64,000 nt of DNA from Streptomyces sp. NBC_01803 (GTDB lineage: Bacteria; Actinomycetota; Actinomycetes; Streptomycetales; Streptomycetaceae): NCBI RefSeq assembly GCF_035917415.1, contig NZ_CP109073.1, positions 5,783,023 through 5,847,022 of the forward strand, given 5' to 3'. Made by a program: the position numbers and the translations under genes. Positions 26,865 through 36,023 of the stretch are shown in pieces; the first letter of the stretch is position 1, and each line of letters opens with the position of its first letter. The notes under the pieces are model-generated. The model made no database searches. It saw only the letters and a program-made list of their open reading frames with translations, and was not told where the DNA came from.

Positions 26865-28036
26865 ACCAGCGGGGTGATCCGCTCCTCGACGCCGAGCAGC
26901 GCCTTCCCGTAGACCTCGATGCCGACCATCGGCGCGGCGACCGCGTGCCGGGCGGCGGTGTTGGCGTCGCGCCAGATCCGCTGGAGCGGGTTGACCTCGG
27001 CGAACGTGCCCGCGCCGTGGACATCGACCAGGCTCTGGATGGCCTCGATGGTGTTGCGGATCGCGTGGCCGGTGTCGGCCCGCACGCGGGCGCGGGTGAG
27101 GAAGTCGGGATACTCGCCGCGCCGGGCCGCCGCGTCGATGTCGTCGGCGGCGCGGTGGGCGTGCAGCAAGGCGGTGTCCACGCGCATCGCGGCCTCCGCG
27201 ATCCGGATCTGCACGGCCACCGACTCGGCCTGCGTCTCGTAGAAGGTGTACGAGATCGGTTTCGTGGCGGCCTTCGCGGTGACGTACTTCAGCGCGGCGC
27301 GGCCCAGCCCGAGCTGCGGCCCGGCCAGGACCAGCGCGAGGACCGGCACGAAGGCGGAGCGGGGGAACACCTCGTCCTTCCGCTCCGTCGGGTAGTCGCC
27401 CTCGATCGCGGCCGGCACCGACAGCACGCGGTACCCGGGGACGAACACGTCCCGCGCGACGAGGCAGTTGCTGCCCGTGCCGCGCATCCCGGCCACGAAC
27501 CAGGTCTCCTCCAGCTCCAGGTCCTCCCGGGGCACCAGCGCCAGGCCCTGGTCCACGACCTCGCCGGAGTCGTCGGTCAGCGGCACCCCGAGCACGGCCC
27601 AGTGCGCGTGCCAGGAGCCGGAGGTGTAGTACCAGCGGCCGGTGACGCGCCAGCCGCCCGCCACCCGCCGGGTGGTGGAGGTGGGGCTGAGCACCCCGGC
27701 GACCCGGGCGCCGGGCCGGTCGCCGAACACATCGTCCTGGGCCCGCGCGGGGAAGAGGCTGGTCAGCCAGTTGCACACGTTGATGAGGGTGACCACCCAG
27801 GAGGTGGAGCCGTCCCCCTCGGCGAGCGCCGCCGACACGTTCAGCACGGTCCGCATGTCGCTCTGGTGGCCGCCGTACCGCCGGGGGGTCGCGAGCTGGA
27901 ACAGCCCCGCCTCGCTCAGCGCGTCGATCACCTCGCCGGGGACGCGCCGGTCGGTCTCGGTCCGCGCCGCGTGCTCGCGCAGCAGCGGCTGGAGCGCCAC
28001 GGCCCCGGCGACGAGGTCGTCGTTGGTCGTCGTCAT
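26861..28036 (-). CDS. Flavin-dependent monooxygenase, acyl-CoA-dehydrogenase fold (HsaA/HpaB-like)
   Basis: A 391-residue group D flavin monooxygenase. Typical segments are AALAEGDGSTSWVVTLINVC, GWRVTGRWYYTSGSWHAHW, FVAGMRGTGSNCLVARDVFVP, PLQRIWRDANTAARHAV and the C-terminal YGKALLGVEERITPL. These enzymes hydroxylate aromatic substrates with reduced FMN or FAD supplied by a separate reductase, which is encoded 47 bases upstream (28084-28611). ATG at 28034-28036 follows GGAAGAGGGAG. The C-terminus is complete although an IS701 relic starts at the stop codon; any further operon genes have been cut off. Substrate unknown. Confidence 0.9.
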   Translation of the reverse strand: MTTTNDDLVAGAVALQPLLREHAARTETDRRVPGEVIDALSEAGLFQLATPRRYGGHQSDMRTVLNVSAALAEGDGSTSWVVTLINVCNWLTSLFPARAQDDVFGDRPGARVAGVLSPTSTTRRVAGGWRVTGRWYYTSGSWHAHWAVLGVPLTDDSGEVVDQGLALVPREDLELEETWFVAGMRGTGSNCLVARDVFVPGYRVLSVPAAIEGDYPTERKDEVFPRSAFVPVLALVLAGPQLGLGRAALKYVTAKAATKPISYTFYETQAESVAVQIRIAEAAMRVDTALLHAHRAADDIDAAARRGEYPDFLTRARVRADTGHAIRNTIEAIQSLVDVHGAGTFAEVNPLQRIWRDANTAARHAVAAPMVGIEVYGKALLGVEERITPLV

Positions 28037-28083
28037 GGTCTCCCTCTTCCGTTTCTCCGCGGGGCCCCGGGCCGGGGCCCCGG

Positions 28084-28611
28084 TCACCGGGCGCACGCCC
28101 GGACGTGGTCGGCGATGCTGTGGCGCGGGTGGCGGGCGAGGGCCGAGTGGGTGCCGAACGTGCGGTGGGCGTAGACCAGCGGCGCCGCCGTGCCGGTCCC
28201 GGCGTGGATCACCGTCCCGAGCAGCAGCAGGTGGTCGCCGCCCTCGACCGCCCGGGCCACCTCGCAGACCAGCCAGCCCGGCGACCGCGCCAGGCGCGGC
28301 AGCCCGTGGTCGTAATCCCAGTCGGCGCCCGCGAAACGGTCCGCGCCCCGCCGGGCGAACGCCGTCGCCACCCCGGCCTGGGCGTGGCCCAGCACGTTCA
28401 CCCCGAACCGGCCGGTGGCCACGATCCGGGTGAGCAGGGACGATCTCGCGTCGAGCGCCACCATGACCATCGGCGGGCGCAGCGAGAGCGCGGCGAAAGC
28501 GCTGACGGTCGCCCCGTACGGCACACCGTCCAGGGCCCCGGTCACGACGGTGACCGGGGCGCAGACACCGGCCATGAGGTCGCGGAACTCCTGCTCACCG
28601 ATCACGCGCAC
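28084..28611 (-). CDS. Flavin reductase (HpaC-like)
   Basis: A 175-residue FMN-binding split-barrel protein: APVTVVTGALDGVPYGATVS, FAALSLRPPMVMVALDARSS, GRFGVNVLGHAQAGVA and GDHLLLLGTVIHAG are the standard HpaC/HsaB-type motifs. It would use NAD(P)H to supply reduced flavin to the monooxygenase encoded downstream. GTG 28611 begins VRVIGEQEFR; a second GTG at 28605 is possible. First gene of its operon; a conserved element at 28636-28670 covers its promoter, and a GntR regulator is divergent. Confidence 0.92.
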   Translation of the reverse strand: MRVIGEQEFRDLMAGVCAPVTVVTGALDGVPYGATVSAFAALSLRPPMVMVALDARSSLLTRIVATGRFGVNVLGHAQAGVATAFARRGADRFAGADWDYDHGLPRLARSPGWLVCEVARAVEGGDHLLLLGTVIHAGTGTAAPLVYAHRTFGTHSALARHPRHSIADHVRACAR

Positions 28612-28635
28612 CTGCCACGGCGGCCTCCAGGCAGC

Positions 28636-28670
28636 TATTCACCATGATGATTACGGTGAGATTGCCCCCC
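28636..28670. promoter_or_regulatory. Shared promoter/operator element, copy 1 (flavin monooxygenase operon)
   Basis: ACCATGATGATTACGGTGA lies at 28641-28659 and is followed by GATTGCCCCC. It contains the dyad TCACC...GGTGA (28639-28659). Nearly the same sequence occurs at 56194-56226 before another flavin monooxygenase operon, in the same orientation and at similar distance to the gene. The divergent GntR gene makes this the likely GntR binding site. Confidence 0.65.
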
Positions 28671-28760
28671 GTTTACGCGAGTCGTCAAGGGGTGCGAAGC
28701 TATTCGTCATTATCAATTCCGGTCACTTCCGGGACCGGTCCGGAACGGCGAGGGAGACGC

Positions 28761-29531
28761 GTGGCGGCAGGGGAGCGGAACGCGGCGGGGCGCGCGGCGG
28801 ACACGTCCGCCGAACGGGCGGCGGGGGCGCAGCCGGCGCTGCGGCGCGGCGACTGGGACCGCGCGGCCGGCTCCCGCGCCGGGATGGCCGCCGAGCGGAT
28901 CGCCGCGCTGGTGGCCGGCACCGCGCCGGGCGCCAGGCTCGGCACCAAGGAGGAGCTGCGCCGGCGGTGCGGCGTCTCGGTCGGCACGTTCAACGAAGCC
29001 CTGCGGCTGCTCCAGGCCCGCGGCCTGGTCACGGTCCGGCCGGGGCCCGGCGGCGGGCTGTTCGCCGCCGAGCAGTCGCCGATGGTCCGCCTGGGGAACT
29101 CGGTGCTGGCCCTGGACGCCGCCGCGGCCGATGTCTCCGACGCGATGCGCGTCCGCGACGCCCTCGACCCGCTGCTGGTGGAGGACGCGCTGTGGCACGC
29201 GTCCCCGGCGGACATCGCGGACCTGCGGCGGCACCTCGGCGAGATGGAGGCGGCGGTCGTGGCCGGGGACCCGGACGCGTTCGTGCGGGCGAACTGGCGG
29301 CTGCACGCCCGGATAGCCGCGGTCAGCCCGAACACGTTGCTGCGTTCGCTCTACACCAGCCTGCTCGACCTGATCCAGGAACACACCCTGGCCGTCCACC
29401 CGGGCGGTGAGCGCCCGCTGACGGCCCACATCCGGGAGCGGCACCGCCTGCACGCCGACCTGGTCGACGCCCTCGACCGGCGCGACCGCGACGAGGCCCT
29501 CCGCCTGATCCACCGGCACGGCGGCGGCTGA
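28761..29531 (+). CDS. GntR family transcriptional regulator (FCD type)
   Basis: A 256-residue regulator with a 40-residue Ala-rich leader, a winged helix-turn-helix at about residues 45-115 (GTKEELRRRCGVSVGTFNEA, LLQARGLVTVRPGPGGGLF) and an all-helical FCD effector domain (MRVRDALDPLLVEDALWHAS, NWRLHARIAAVSPN, ERHRLHADLVDAL). Asp and three His of the FCD metal/ligand pocket appear present. GTG 28761 has GCGAGGGAG upstream. Divergent from the reductase/monooxygenase operon, which it presumably controls. Confidence 0.88.
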   Translation: MAAGERNAAGRAADTSAERAAGAQPALRRGDWDRAAGSRAGMAAERIAALVAGTAPGARLGTKEELRRRCGVSVGTFNEALRLLQARGLVTVRPGPGGGLFAAEQSPMVRLGNSVLALDAAAADVSDAMRVRDALDPLLVEDALWHASPADIADLRRHLGEMEAAVVAGDPDAFVRANWRLHARIAAVSPNTLLRSLYTSLLDLIQEHTLAVHPGGERPLTAHIRERHRLHADLVDALDRRDRDEALRLIHRHGGG

Positions 29532-29565
29532 CCCGGGCGTTCCCACGGCCTGTTAGATTTCCTCC

Positions 29566-30381
29566 ATGCCCGGTACCGAGCCGCGAGAGATAGCGCCCTC
29601 CTCGGGCTACCGTGGACGCAACTCCACGGCGGACCGAGCGCTGGACATCCTGCTGCTGTTCTCCGACGAGCGGCTGGTCCTCTCCGCCGCCGAAGTGGCC
29701 ACCCACCTGGGCGTGGCCCGCTCCACCGCCTACCGCTACCTCCAGAGCCTGACCGCCAACGGCTTCCTGGAGGAGAACGACGGCGGCTCCGGGTTCCGCA
29801 TCGGCCCGCGCGTCCTGGACCTGGCCCGGCTCGCCCGCAAGGGTGTCGGTCTGTCCGACGTCGCCCGCCCGGTGATGCGGGAGCTGGTCGCCCGGATCAG
29901 GCAGCCCCTGCTGCTCACCCGCCGCACGGGCGCGTCCGTCGTCTGCCTGGAGCGCGTCGAGGCGGGCCAGTCGCTGCGGCTGTCCTACGAACGCGGCCAG
30001 GTGCTGCCGGTCAACGCGGGCGCCGCCGCCCTCTCGCTCCTGGCGTGGGCGCCGGACGAGGAGCTGGACCGCATCCTCGGCCGGCCCCTGGAGCGTTTCA
30101 CCGAGTCCACCATCACCGACCCGGCGGAGCTGCGGAAGCGGCTGGCGGTGATCCGGGAGCAGGGCTACGCGCTGACCCGTGGCGAGATCGACCCCGACGT
30201 GCTGGGCATCGCCGCGCCCGTGCGCGCGTCCGGCGGTGCCGTGGTCGCCGCGCTGAGCGTCGCCGCGCTCGCCCACCGGGTGCCGGACGAGGAGGTCCCC
30301 GGGGTCACGGCCGCGATCCGCGAGGCCGCCGACGAGGTCTCCCGCCGACTGGCCCAGCTCGACCTCGACATCGCCACCTGA
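29566..30381 (+). CDS. IclR family regulator 1 of the catabolic island
   Basis: A 271-residue IclR protein. Winged helix-turn-helix at about residues 37-75 (LSAAEVATHLGVARSTAYRY, LQSLTANGFLEEN), then the GAF-like effector domain (LDLARLARKGVGLSDVARPV, VNAGAAALSLLAWAP, IRASGGAVVAALSV-type end). It is strongly similar along its whole length to the IclR encoded at 44537-45349; both begin with the same YRGRNSTADRALDILLLF core. The two bracket the catabolic genes, so both probably act on the 26-bp motif repeated at 30586, 38213 and 45920. The ATG 29566 follows TTTCCTCC, a poor site. Confidence 0.9.
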   Translation: MPGTEPREIAPSSGYRGRNSTADRALDILLLFSDERLVLSAAEVATHLGVARSTAYRYLQSLTANGFLEENDGGSGFRIGPRVLDLARLARKGVGLSDVARPVMRELVARIRQPLLLTRRTGASVVCLERVEAGQSLRLSYERGQVLPVNAGAAALSLLAWAPDEELDRILGRPLERFTESTITDPAELRKRLAVIREQGYALTRGEIDPDVLGIAAPVRASGGAVVAALSVAALAHRVPDEEVPGVTAAIREAADEVSRRLAQLDLDIAT

Positions 30382-30687
30382 CACCGGCCCGCCCCGCCCG
30401 CCCGTTCCGCCGCCTCTGTTCCGCCGCCTCCGTTGCGCCGCCGCCTCCGCGCGGCCGCAGTTCCGCTGCCGCGCCGCAGGTGAACGCCCCGCATGGACCG
30501 TCCGGCGGTGGCCGCACCGCGTCTTCACATCGTGTCCGCAGGTGTATTGACCGCGCCCCCCGCCTGTGGCAGGGTCCCGCCTAGAAGGACAGTGATCCTA
30601 AATAGCAGGACAAGCCGCCGGAGGGTCGAGGCCGTCGACACCGGCCGCCACACCTGACGCAGCCGGCGCCGATCAAGGAGGATCGAC
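30382..30687. other. Promoter region of the first bicupin operon
   Basis: About 300 bases: first a short CCGCCTC-type imperfect repeat run (30410-30460), then an AT-richer patch with the conserved motif at 30586-30611 and AAGGAGG directly before the bicupin start (30676-30682). Confidence 0.6.
30586..30611. promoter_or_regulatory. Catabolic-island operator motif, copy 1
   Basis: AGGACAGTGATCCT followed by AAATAGCAGGAC. The left part is an AGGA-N6-TCCT dyad. Nineteen of 26 positions match the copy at 38213 and sixteen of 26 match the copy at 45920. It lies about 75-100 bases before the first bicupin gene. Confidence 0.7.
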
Positions 30688-31671
30688 ATGGGCCTCGTGC
30701 ACGAGACCATCGACGCGTTCCCGTTCGACAAGCGGTCCATCCGCCTGGCGCGCGAGGAGGAGTTGCTGCTCGCCGAACCGCTGCCGGGCCGCAAGCAGCT
30801 CCGGGGCCAACCGCCCGTCGAAGCGGTGCACTTCACGCCCGAGTACGTGCCCATGGAGTTCGGGCACCCCCGTGGCGTGTACGAGAGCGACCACATGCGC
30901 GTCGAGTGGCAGACGATGAACAACCGCCAGCCCTTCTACCATCGCAACTGTGACGTGGACGAGATGTCCTACCAGGTGTGGGGCGAGCGGACGCTGATGA
31001 CGGAGCTGGGCACGGTCGAGCTCACGCGCGGCGACTTCTCGCGCATTCCCGTCGCCGTCGCCCACGACAACTTCGGGCGGGAGGACATCCACCTGCTCTT
31101 CTACATCCCGGCCCCGGTCGAGGAGGCGCAGCCCGCCGCCCGCACCGCCGAGGCGCTGGACGTGCCGTTCCCCGGCTGGGAGCCGGTCACCGTCAACGAG
31201 CTGATCACCGAGTGCCTCGGCGGCCCCGGGCACGACATCGCGATGTACCCGACCGACGAACGGCTGCTGCTCGGCCACGCCCGGACGGTGCGGGAGCGCA
31301 TCCGCGTCCAGCGCCCGGACGAGCACGCGCCCGGCGCCACCTGGCTCTACCGCTCCGCCGACGTCCACATCGGCCGCGTGGTGACGCCCGCCTCCGACGG
31401 CCGCGAGTACGTCCGGCACCGCAACGCCACCGAGATCCAGTACCAGATCAGCGGCCGGCGGACCCTGGTGACCCAGCGCGGCGCCCTCGACCTCGAACCG
31501 GGCGACTTCGTCCGCCTCCCGGTCGGTGTCGCGTTCACCAGCGTCCACCACGGCCCGAGCGCCCACATCGCGCTCCTCTCGGCCCGCGACGTGCCACAGG
31601 TCGCCGACGGCAGCAAGAAGAGCGAGCCGATCACGGCGGCAGGTGTCGAGCGCCTCCGGGCGGCGTCATGA
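30688..31671 (+). CDS. Bicupin dioxygenase-like protein 1 (homogentisate-dioxygenase-related)
   Basis: A 327-residue protein with two cupin barrels. The N-terminal barrel has FYHRNCDVDE and VAHDN, giving His85, Glu92 and His126 as a 2-His-1-carboxylate iron site like that of homogentisate or gentisate dioxygenases (HRN..E motif). The C-terminal barrel repeats the pattern: RHRNATE (His244, Glu249) and SVHHG (His287). It is shorter than true homogentisate dioxygenases (about 430 residues). It overlaps the next gene (an MDR dehydrogenase) by four bases and has a paralogue at 40752-41735 in the same two-gene arrangement. Ring-cleaving oxygenase activity is likely but unproven. ATG 30688 follows AAGGAGG. 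Confidence 0.85.
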   Translation: MGLVHETIDAFPFDKRSIRLAREEELLLAEPLPGRKQLRGQPPVEAVHFTPEYVPMEFGHPRGVYESDHMRVEWQTMNNRQPFYHRNCDVDEMSYQVWGERTLMTELGTVELTRGDFSRIPVAVAHDNFGREDIHLLFYIPAPVEEAQPAARTAEALDVPFPGWEPVTVNELITECLGGPGHDIAMYPTDERLLLGHARTVRERIRVQRPDEHAPGATWLYRSADVHIGRVVTPASDGREYVRHRNATEIQYQISGRRTLVTQRGALDLEPGDFVRLPVGVAFTSVHHGPSAHIALLSARDVPQVADGSKKSEPITAAGVERLRAAS

Positions 31672-32768
31672 CCCTCATGACTGCGGTCCGCGCCCACCGG
31701 GGCGAGGAGAAGCTGCGGCTGGAGCAGATCCCGGTCCCCGAGCCGGGACCGGGGGACGTGCTCGTCAAGGTCGCCGCCGCCGGGCTCGCGCCCAGCATGA
31801 TGAAGCTGCTGGCCCGCGGCGCGTTCACGCACCTGCCCACCACGCCCGGCCACGAGATCGCGGGCACCGTCGTGGCGGTGGGCTCGGCGGACGACGCGTC
31901 GCTGACCGGCCGCCGGGTCCGGGTCCACCCGATGCTGTCGTGCCGCTCCTGCGTGTACTGCCGCACCGACCGCGAGCAGATGTGCGCGGAGACCGCGATG
32001 ATCGGCCACGCCGCCTTCGGGACCGGGCCGCTGCGGCTGTACGCCGAGTACCACGACGGCGGGCTCGCCGACTATGTGCGGGTGCCGCGGTGGCTGGTCG
32101 ATCCGCTGCCCGACACCGTGAGCTTCGAGGTCGGCGCCAAGGTGCACGACCTGGCCAACGCGGTCCGCGCCCTGAAGTGCGCCGCGCTCCCGCTCGGCGG
32201 CACCCTGGTCGTCACCGCCGCCACCGGCACCATGGGCGTGTCCACCGTCAAGCTGGCCCGGTTCTTCGGCGCCGCGCGGCTGGTGCTGGTCGGCCGCTCG
32301 GCCGACCGGCTGGCCGACGTGCGGGCGCTGGCCGGCTCGCTGCCCGCCGACACGGTCGCGCTGAGCGAACTGGGCGAGGACTGGGAGACCACCGGCGCGC
32401 TGACCCGGCGCCTGCACGAGCTGGTGCCGCGCGGCGCCGACGCGGCCGTCGACTTCCTGCCCGGCGGCGCGGGCACCGGGCAGACCGCCGCCGCGCTGGC
32501 GACCGGCGGGACGCTGGTGCACATGGGCGGCAACCACGCGCCGTTCCCCTTCCCGATGCGGGAGGTCATGCACGCCTGCTGGCGCTTCATTGGCACCCGC
32601 GCCTGCACCCGGGTCGACACCGCCGCCGTGCTCGACCTCCTCGGCTCCGGCGCCCTGCGCGCCGACGATCTGATCACCCACCGCTTCCCGCTCACCCAGG
32701 TGAACGAGGCCGTCACCCTCATGCTCAGCCGCGACGAGCCCATGTGGATGGGCGTCGTCACCCCCTGA
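31668..32768 (+). CDS. MDR-family zinc-type dehydrogenase 1
   Basis: A 366-residue medium-chain dehydrogenase. GHEIAGTVVAVG (61-72) and the structural-zinc lobe Cys92, Cys95, Cys98, Cys106 (SCRSCVYCRTDREQMC) are clear, as is a nucleotide-binding TAATGTMGVSTVKLARFFGA region. The first catalytic-zinc Cys, expected near residue 41 (normally CGTD or CGSD), is replaced in GLAPSMMK, so the catalytic zinc site is incomplete. ATG 31668 overlaps the bicupin stop (ATGA), so translation is coupled. Its paralogue at 41779-42879 has the same length and the same missing Cys, suggesting a reductase or isomerase-type role on the cupin product. Confidence 0.88.
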   Translation: MTLMTAVRAHRGEEKLRLEQIPVPEPGPGDVLVKVAAAGLAPSMMKLLARGAFTHLPTTPGHEIAGTVVAVGSADDASLTGRRVRVHPMLSCRSCVYCRTDREQMCAETAMIGHAAFGTGPLRLYAEYHDGGLADYVRVPRWLVDPLPDTVSFEVGAKVHDLANAVRALKCAALPLGGTLVVTAATGTMGVSTVKLARFFGAARLVLVGRSADRLADVRALAGSLPADTVALSELGEDWETTGALTRRLHELVPRGADAAVDFLPGGAGTGQTAAALATGGTLVHMGGNHAPFPFPMREVMHACWRFIGTRACTRVDTAAVLDLLGSGALRADDLITHRFPLTQVNEAVTLMLSRDEPMWMGVVTP

Positions 32769-32906
32769 CCCACCCCACCCGGCCGCCACCCGGGCCCTCC
32801 CCACCTCCTCAATCGAACGCCAATTCGAATGAAGTGCCGATAAGTCGTCTGTTTCGCGACGCTCATGAGCCGTGAAAGAGCCGCGAGAGAAAGAAAAGAG
32901 ATTCCC

Positions 32907-34052
32907 GTGAGACGCCGTTCGCATCACCACTGGAGATACGCCACCGCCGCGACCGCCGCCACCGTGGCGATCGCCCTGACCGCCGGCTGCGGCTCCGACT
33001 CCGACTCCGGCAACTCCTCCGGCGGCGACGACGGGCCCTCGGCCGCCGACGCCGCGCAGCAGCGGCTCGCGGACAACCCCGCGCTGGCCGACCTCGTCGC
33101 CGCGGCCGAGGAGGAGGGCGCCCTCAGCCTCAACTGGGGCCTGCACGGGCAGGGCGGCCTCGACTCCCTGGTCGACGCCTTCCAGGAGGCATACGGCCTC
33201 GACCTGGACGTCACCCTCACCCCCGACCAGAACATGCCGGGCAACACCGCCAAGCTCATCCAGGAGCACAACGCCGGCTCCCCGTCGTCCACCGACGCCC
33301 TGCTCGGCAACCCCGAGCTGATCCGCAACGCCGCCCAGGCCGGCGCCCTCGCCGAGACCGACTGGGCGGCCGTCGCGCCGTGGACCGAGGGCCTGGCCAG
33401 CGGCGACAACATGGCGCTCAGCCTGCTCGACCAGATCCCCGGCTTCACCTACAACACCACCCTCATCAGCGAGGACGAGGTGCCGCGGACCGCCGCCGAC
33501 GTCCTGGAGATGGACCAGGCGATCGCCAGCACCCCGTACGCCGCGCAGTTCAACGTGCTCGGCGCCGACGAGGCGATGGGCGTCGACGGCGTGCGCGACT
33601 ACCTCCGCGCGTTCGAGCCCGAGGGCTACTTCGGCTGCGGCGAGCTGAACCGCGTGGCGTCCGGCGAGTTCGCCGCGCTGTGGATCTCCTGCGGCAAGAA
33701 CCTCGCCGACGTCGTCGCCGAGGAGGGCGCCCCGCTGGAGACGGCCGTCCTGGCGGACGCGGCCAGCGTGTCGAGCTGGTACATGGGCATCCCCGAGAAC
33801 GCCCAGCACCCGGCCGCCGCCACGCTGTTCGCGACCTGGCTGGTCACCCCGGAGGCGCAGGAGCTGCTCTACGAGCAGGAGTTCGCCGACAACCGCCTGG
33901 TCGAGGGCAGCCGGACCGCCCAGGAGATCGCCGAGTACGAGGCGGACGGCGTGAACTTCACCGAGGTCGACTACCAGTTCACCGCCGACCACCCCGAGCT
34001 CTACAACACCGAGTTCAAGGACGAGCTGATCGGGCTGCTGACGACCAAATGA
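32907..34052 (+). CDS. ABC transporter substrate-binding lipoprotein (Fbp-like)
   Basis: A 381-residue extracytoplasmic binding protein with signal peptide and lipobox LTAGC (Cys28), followed by a Ser/Asp/Gly linker. LADLVAAAEEEGALSLNWGL, FQEAYGLDLDVTLTP and the C-terminal ATLFATWLVTPEAQELLYEQ match the type 2 fold used by Fbp-like (iron, thiamine, putative organic anion) systems. It is the first gene of an importer operon (binding protein, fused permease, ATPase) and overlaps the permease gene by four bases. GTG 32907 is chosen; the frame opens slightly upstream. In this setting the cargo is more likely the catabolic substrate than iron. Confidence 0.88.
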   Translation: MRRRSHHHWRYATAATAATVAIALTAGCGSDSDSGNSSGGDDGPSAADAAQQRLADNPALADLVAAAEEEGALSLNWGLHGQGGLDSLVDAFQEAYGLDLDVTLTPDQNMPGNTAKLIQEHNAGSPSSTDALLGNPELIRNAAQAGALAETDWAAVAPWTEGLASGDNMALSLLDQIPGFTYNTTLISEDEVPRTAADVLEMDQAIASTPYAAQFNVLGADEAMGVDGVRDYLRAFEPEGYFGCGELNRVASGEFAALWISCGKNLADVVAEEGAPLETAVLADAASVSSWYMGIPENAQHPAAATLFATWLVTPEAQELLYEQEFADNRLVEGSRTAQEIAEYEADGVNFTEVDYQFTADHPELYNTEFKDELIGLLTTK

Positions 34053-35911
34053 CCAACACCCAGGCAATCCAGGAAAACCAGGACACCCGGACCGGCACGG
34101 GGGCGACGCCGCCCCCGGCTGGCCAGGCCCCGCCCGCGCCCGGCCGCCGCCGGCGCCGCCGCCGGCCCACCGCCACCGGCGTCCTCGCGGCCCTCATCGC
34201 CGTCCCGGCCCTGTGCGTCGTCGCCCTGCTGATCCTCGTGACCTACCTGGGCTTCCGCGAGAACGGATCACCCGACGGCGCCCTCACGTTCGACAACTAC
34301 ACCTCGCTCTTCGGCGACTCCCAGGTCTGGGAGGTCGTCCTCAACACCCTGATCTACGTCGCCGTCACCCAGGTCGTCGCGCTCCTCCTCGGCACCGCCC
34401 TCGCGCTGCTGGTGGAGCGGACCGACTTCGGCTGGGAGCGCACCATCAACACCGCGATGGTGCTGCGCATCCTCATCCCCGGCTTCTTCACCGCCATGGG
34501 CTGGATCTTCCTGTTCCACCCGCGCGTCGGCGCCGTCAACCAGTGGCTGATGGAGTGGTTCGGCCTGTCCGAGGGGCCGGTCAACATCACGTCGCTGATC
34601 GGCATGGGCTTCGTCGAGGGCCTGGGCCTGTCCGCCCTCGTCTTCGTCATGGTCTCCAGCAGCCTCCGCTCCGTGGACGGCTCGCTGGAGGAGGCCGCCC
34701 GCGCCTCCGGCGCCGGTCCCTGGCGGGTGCTGCGCCGCGTGACGCTGCCGCTGATCTACCCCAGCATGCTCGGCGCGGGCATCTTCACCGCCACCATCGC
34801 CATCTCCTCCCTGGACATCCCGCTGATCATGGGCCTGTCCAACGGCATCCACGTCTTCAGCAGCTACCTGTACGTGGCGACCAACCCCTCGGTCGGCGTC
34901 ACCGAGTACGGTGTCCCGGCGGCGTTCAGCGGTGTGATGATCCTGCTCGCGATCGGCTTCAGCCTCTGGTACCTGCGCACGCTGAAGTCGGCCCGCAAGT
35001 ACCAGGTCGTCACCGGCAAGGGGTACCGGCCGGCGCGCGTCCCGCTGGGCCGCTGGCGCTGGGCCGCCTGGCTGTTCGTCGGCGGGTACTTCCTGTGGTC
35101 GGCCGTGCTGCCGTTCCTCATGGTCGTGTGGACCTCGCTGCTGCCCTACGTGCAGAAGCCGTCGGCCGAGGCCCTGGAGCACGTGTCGTTCGACAACTAC
35201 CGGGACCTGGACTGGGACTACGTCCTGCGGGGCCTGGAGACCACGGTCAAGCTGATGGTGCTGGCACCCACCCTCGCGGTGCTGCTGAGCCTGGCGTTCT
35301 CCTACGTCGTGGTCCGCTCCCGGCTGCGTTTCCGCTACCTGTACGACTTCACGGCGTTCCTGCCGCAGGCCGTGCCGAGCACCATCTTCGCCTTCAGCGC
35401 CATGATCGCCGCCCTGTACTGGACCGACGGCTGGTACAGCCTCTACGGCACGCTGGCGATCCTCGTCGTGGTCATGGCCCTGATCCAGGTCGCGTTCGGC
35501 ACCCGCATGTTCAACGCCGGGCTGGTGCAGATCCACACCGAGCTGGAGGAGGCGGCGGCCATGTCGGGCGCCTCCACCTGGGCGACCGTCCGCCGCGTCA
35601 CCCTGCCGCTGCTGCGGCCCGTGGCCACGTACACCTGGCTGTGGCTGGCGCTGCTGACCCTGCGCGACCTGACCGTGCCGACGCTGCTCGGCTCGCAGGA
35701 CACGCTCACCCTCTCCGTGGCCTCCTGGATGCTCTACAACACCGGCCAGGTCGGCGCCTCCTCGGCGGTCACGCTGCTGATGATCCTGTTCATGACCCCG
35801 GTCGTCGTGCTGTTCCTCGTCTTCACACGCGGCCGGTCGGGCGCGGGCCCCGGAGCCGGTGCCAGGGCCGGGGGCCCGGCCGGCGGAGCGGCGGGGGGAA
35901 CGGGCCTGTGA
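34049..35911 (+). CDS. Fused (two-domain) ABC permease, FbpB-like
   Basis: A 620-residue membrane protein with about twelve helices: two permease units fused head to tail. Each has the ATPase-contacting EAA loop, EEAARASGAGPWRVLRRVTL in the first half and EEAAAMSGASTWATVRRVTL in the second. The N-terminus carries a basic RRRRRRR patch before the first helix, and the C-terminus a Gly/Ala tail of about 25 residues. ATG 34049 overlaps the stop of the binding-protein gene. Fused permeases of this sort serve Fbp-like iron, thiamine and 2-aminoethylphosphonate importers. The ATPase follows after a 112-base repeat-containing gap. Confidence 0.92.
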   Translation: MTNTQAIQENQDTRTGTGATPPPAGQAPPAPGRRRRRRRPTATGVLAALIAVPALCVVALLILVTYLGFRENGSPDGALTFDNYTSLFGDSQVWEVVLNTLIYVAVTQVVALLLGTALALLVERTDFGWERTINTAMVLRILIPGFFTAMGWIFLFHPRVGAVNQWLMEWFGLSEGPVNITSLIGMGFVEGLGLSALVFVMVSSSLRSVDGSLEEAARASGAGPWRVLRRVTLPLIYPSMLGAGIFTATIAISSLDIPLIMGLSNGIHVFSSYLYVATNPSVGVTEYGVPAAFSGVMILLAIGFSLWYLRTLKSARKYQVVTGKGYRPARVPLGRWRWAAWLFVGGYFLWSAVLPFLMVVWTSLLPYVQKPSAEALEHVSFDNYRDLDWDYVLRGLETTVKLMVLAPTLAVLLSLAFSYVVVRSRLRFRYLYDFTAFLPQAVPSTIFAFSAMIAALYWTDGWYSLYGTLAILVVVMALIQVAFGTRMFNAGLVQIHTELEEAAAMSGASTWATVRRVTLPLLRPVATYTWLWLALLTLRDLTVPTLLGSQDTLTLSVASWMLYNTGQVGASSAVTLLMILFMTPVVVLFLVFTRGRSGAGPGAGARAGGPAGGAAGGTGL

Positions 35912-35932
35912 CGCCGCGCCACCCGGCGACGA

Positions 35933-35986
35933 CCGGGACACCGCGGCCGGCCGGGACACCGCGGCCGGCCGGGACACCGCGGCCGA
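35933..35986. repeat. 18-bp tandem repeat between permease and ATPase genes
   Basis: Three copies of CCGGGACACCGCGGCCGG (35933-35950, 35951-35968, 35969-35986, the last with one change), followed by a degenerate fourth. It fills the gap between two operon genes and ends 38 bases before the ATPase start. In RNA each unit can form GC-rich pairing, so it may affect the relative expression of the two genes. Confidence 0.85.
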
Positions 35987-36023
35987 CGGAGACACCGCTG
36001 ACAACGGAGAAGGAGGACCACTC

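Noticed and set aside
31347..34067. Minus-strand open frame of 906 codons
   Set aside because: Antisense shadow of bicupin, MDR and binding-protein genes; low-complexity Gly/Val/Arg composition.
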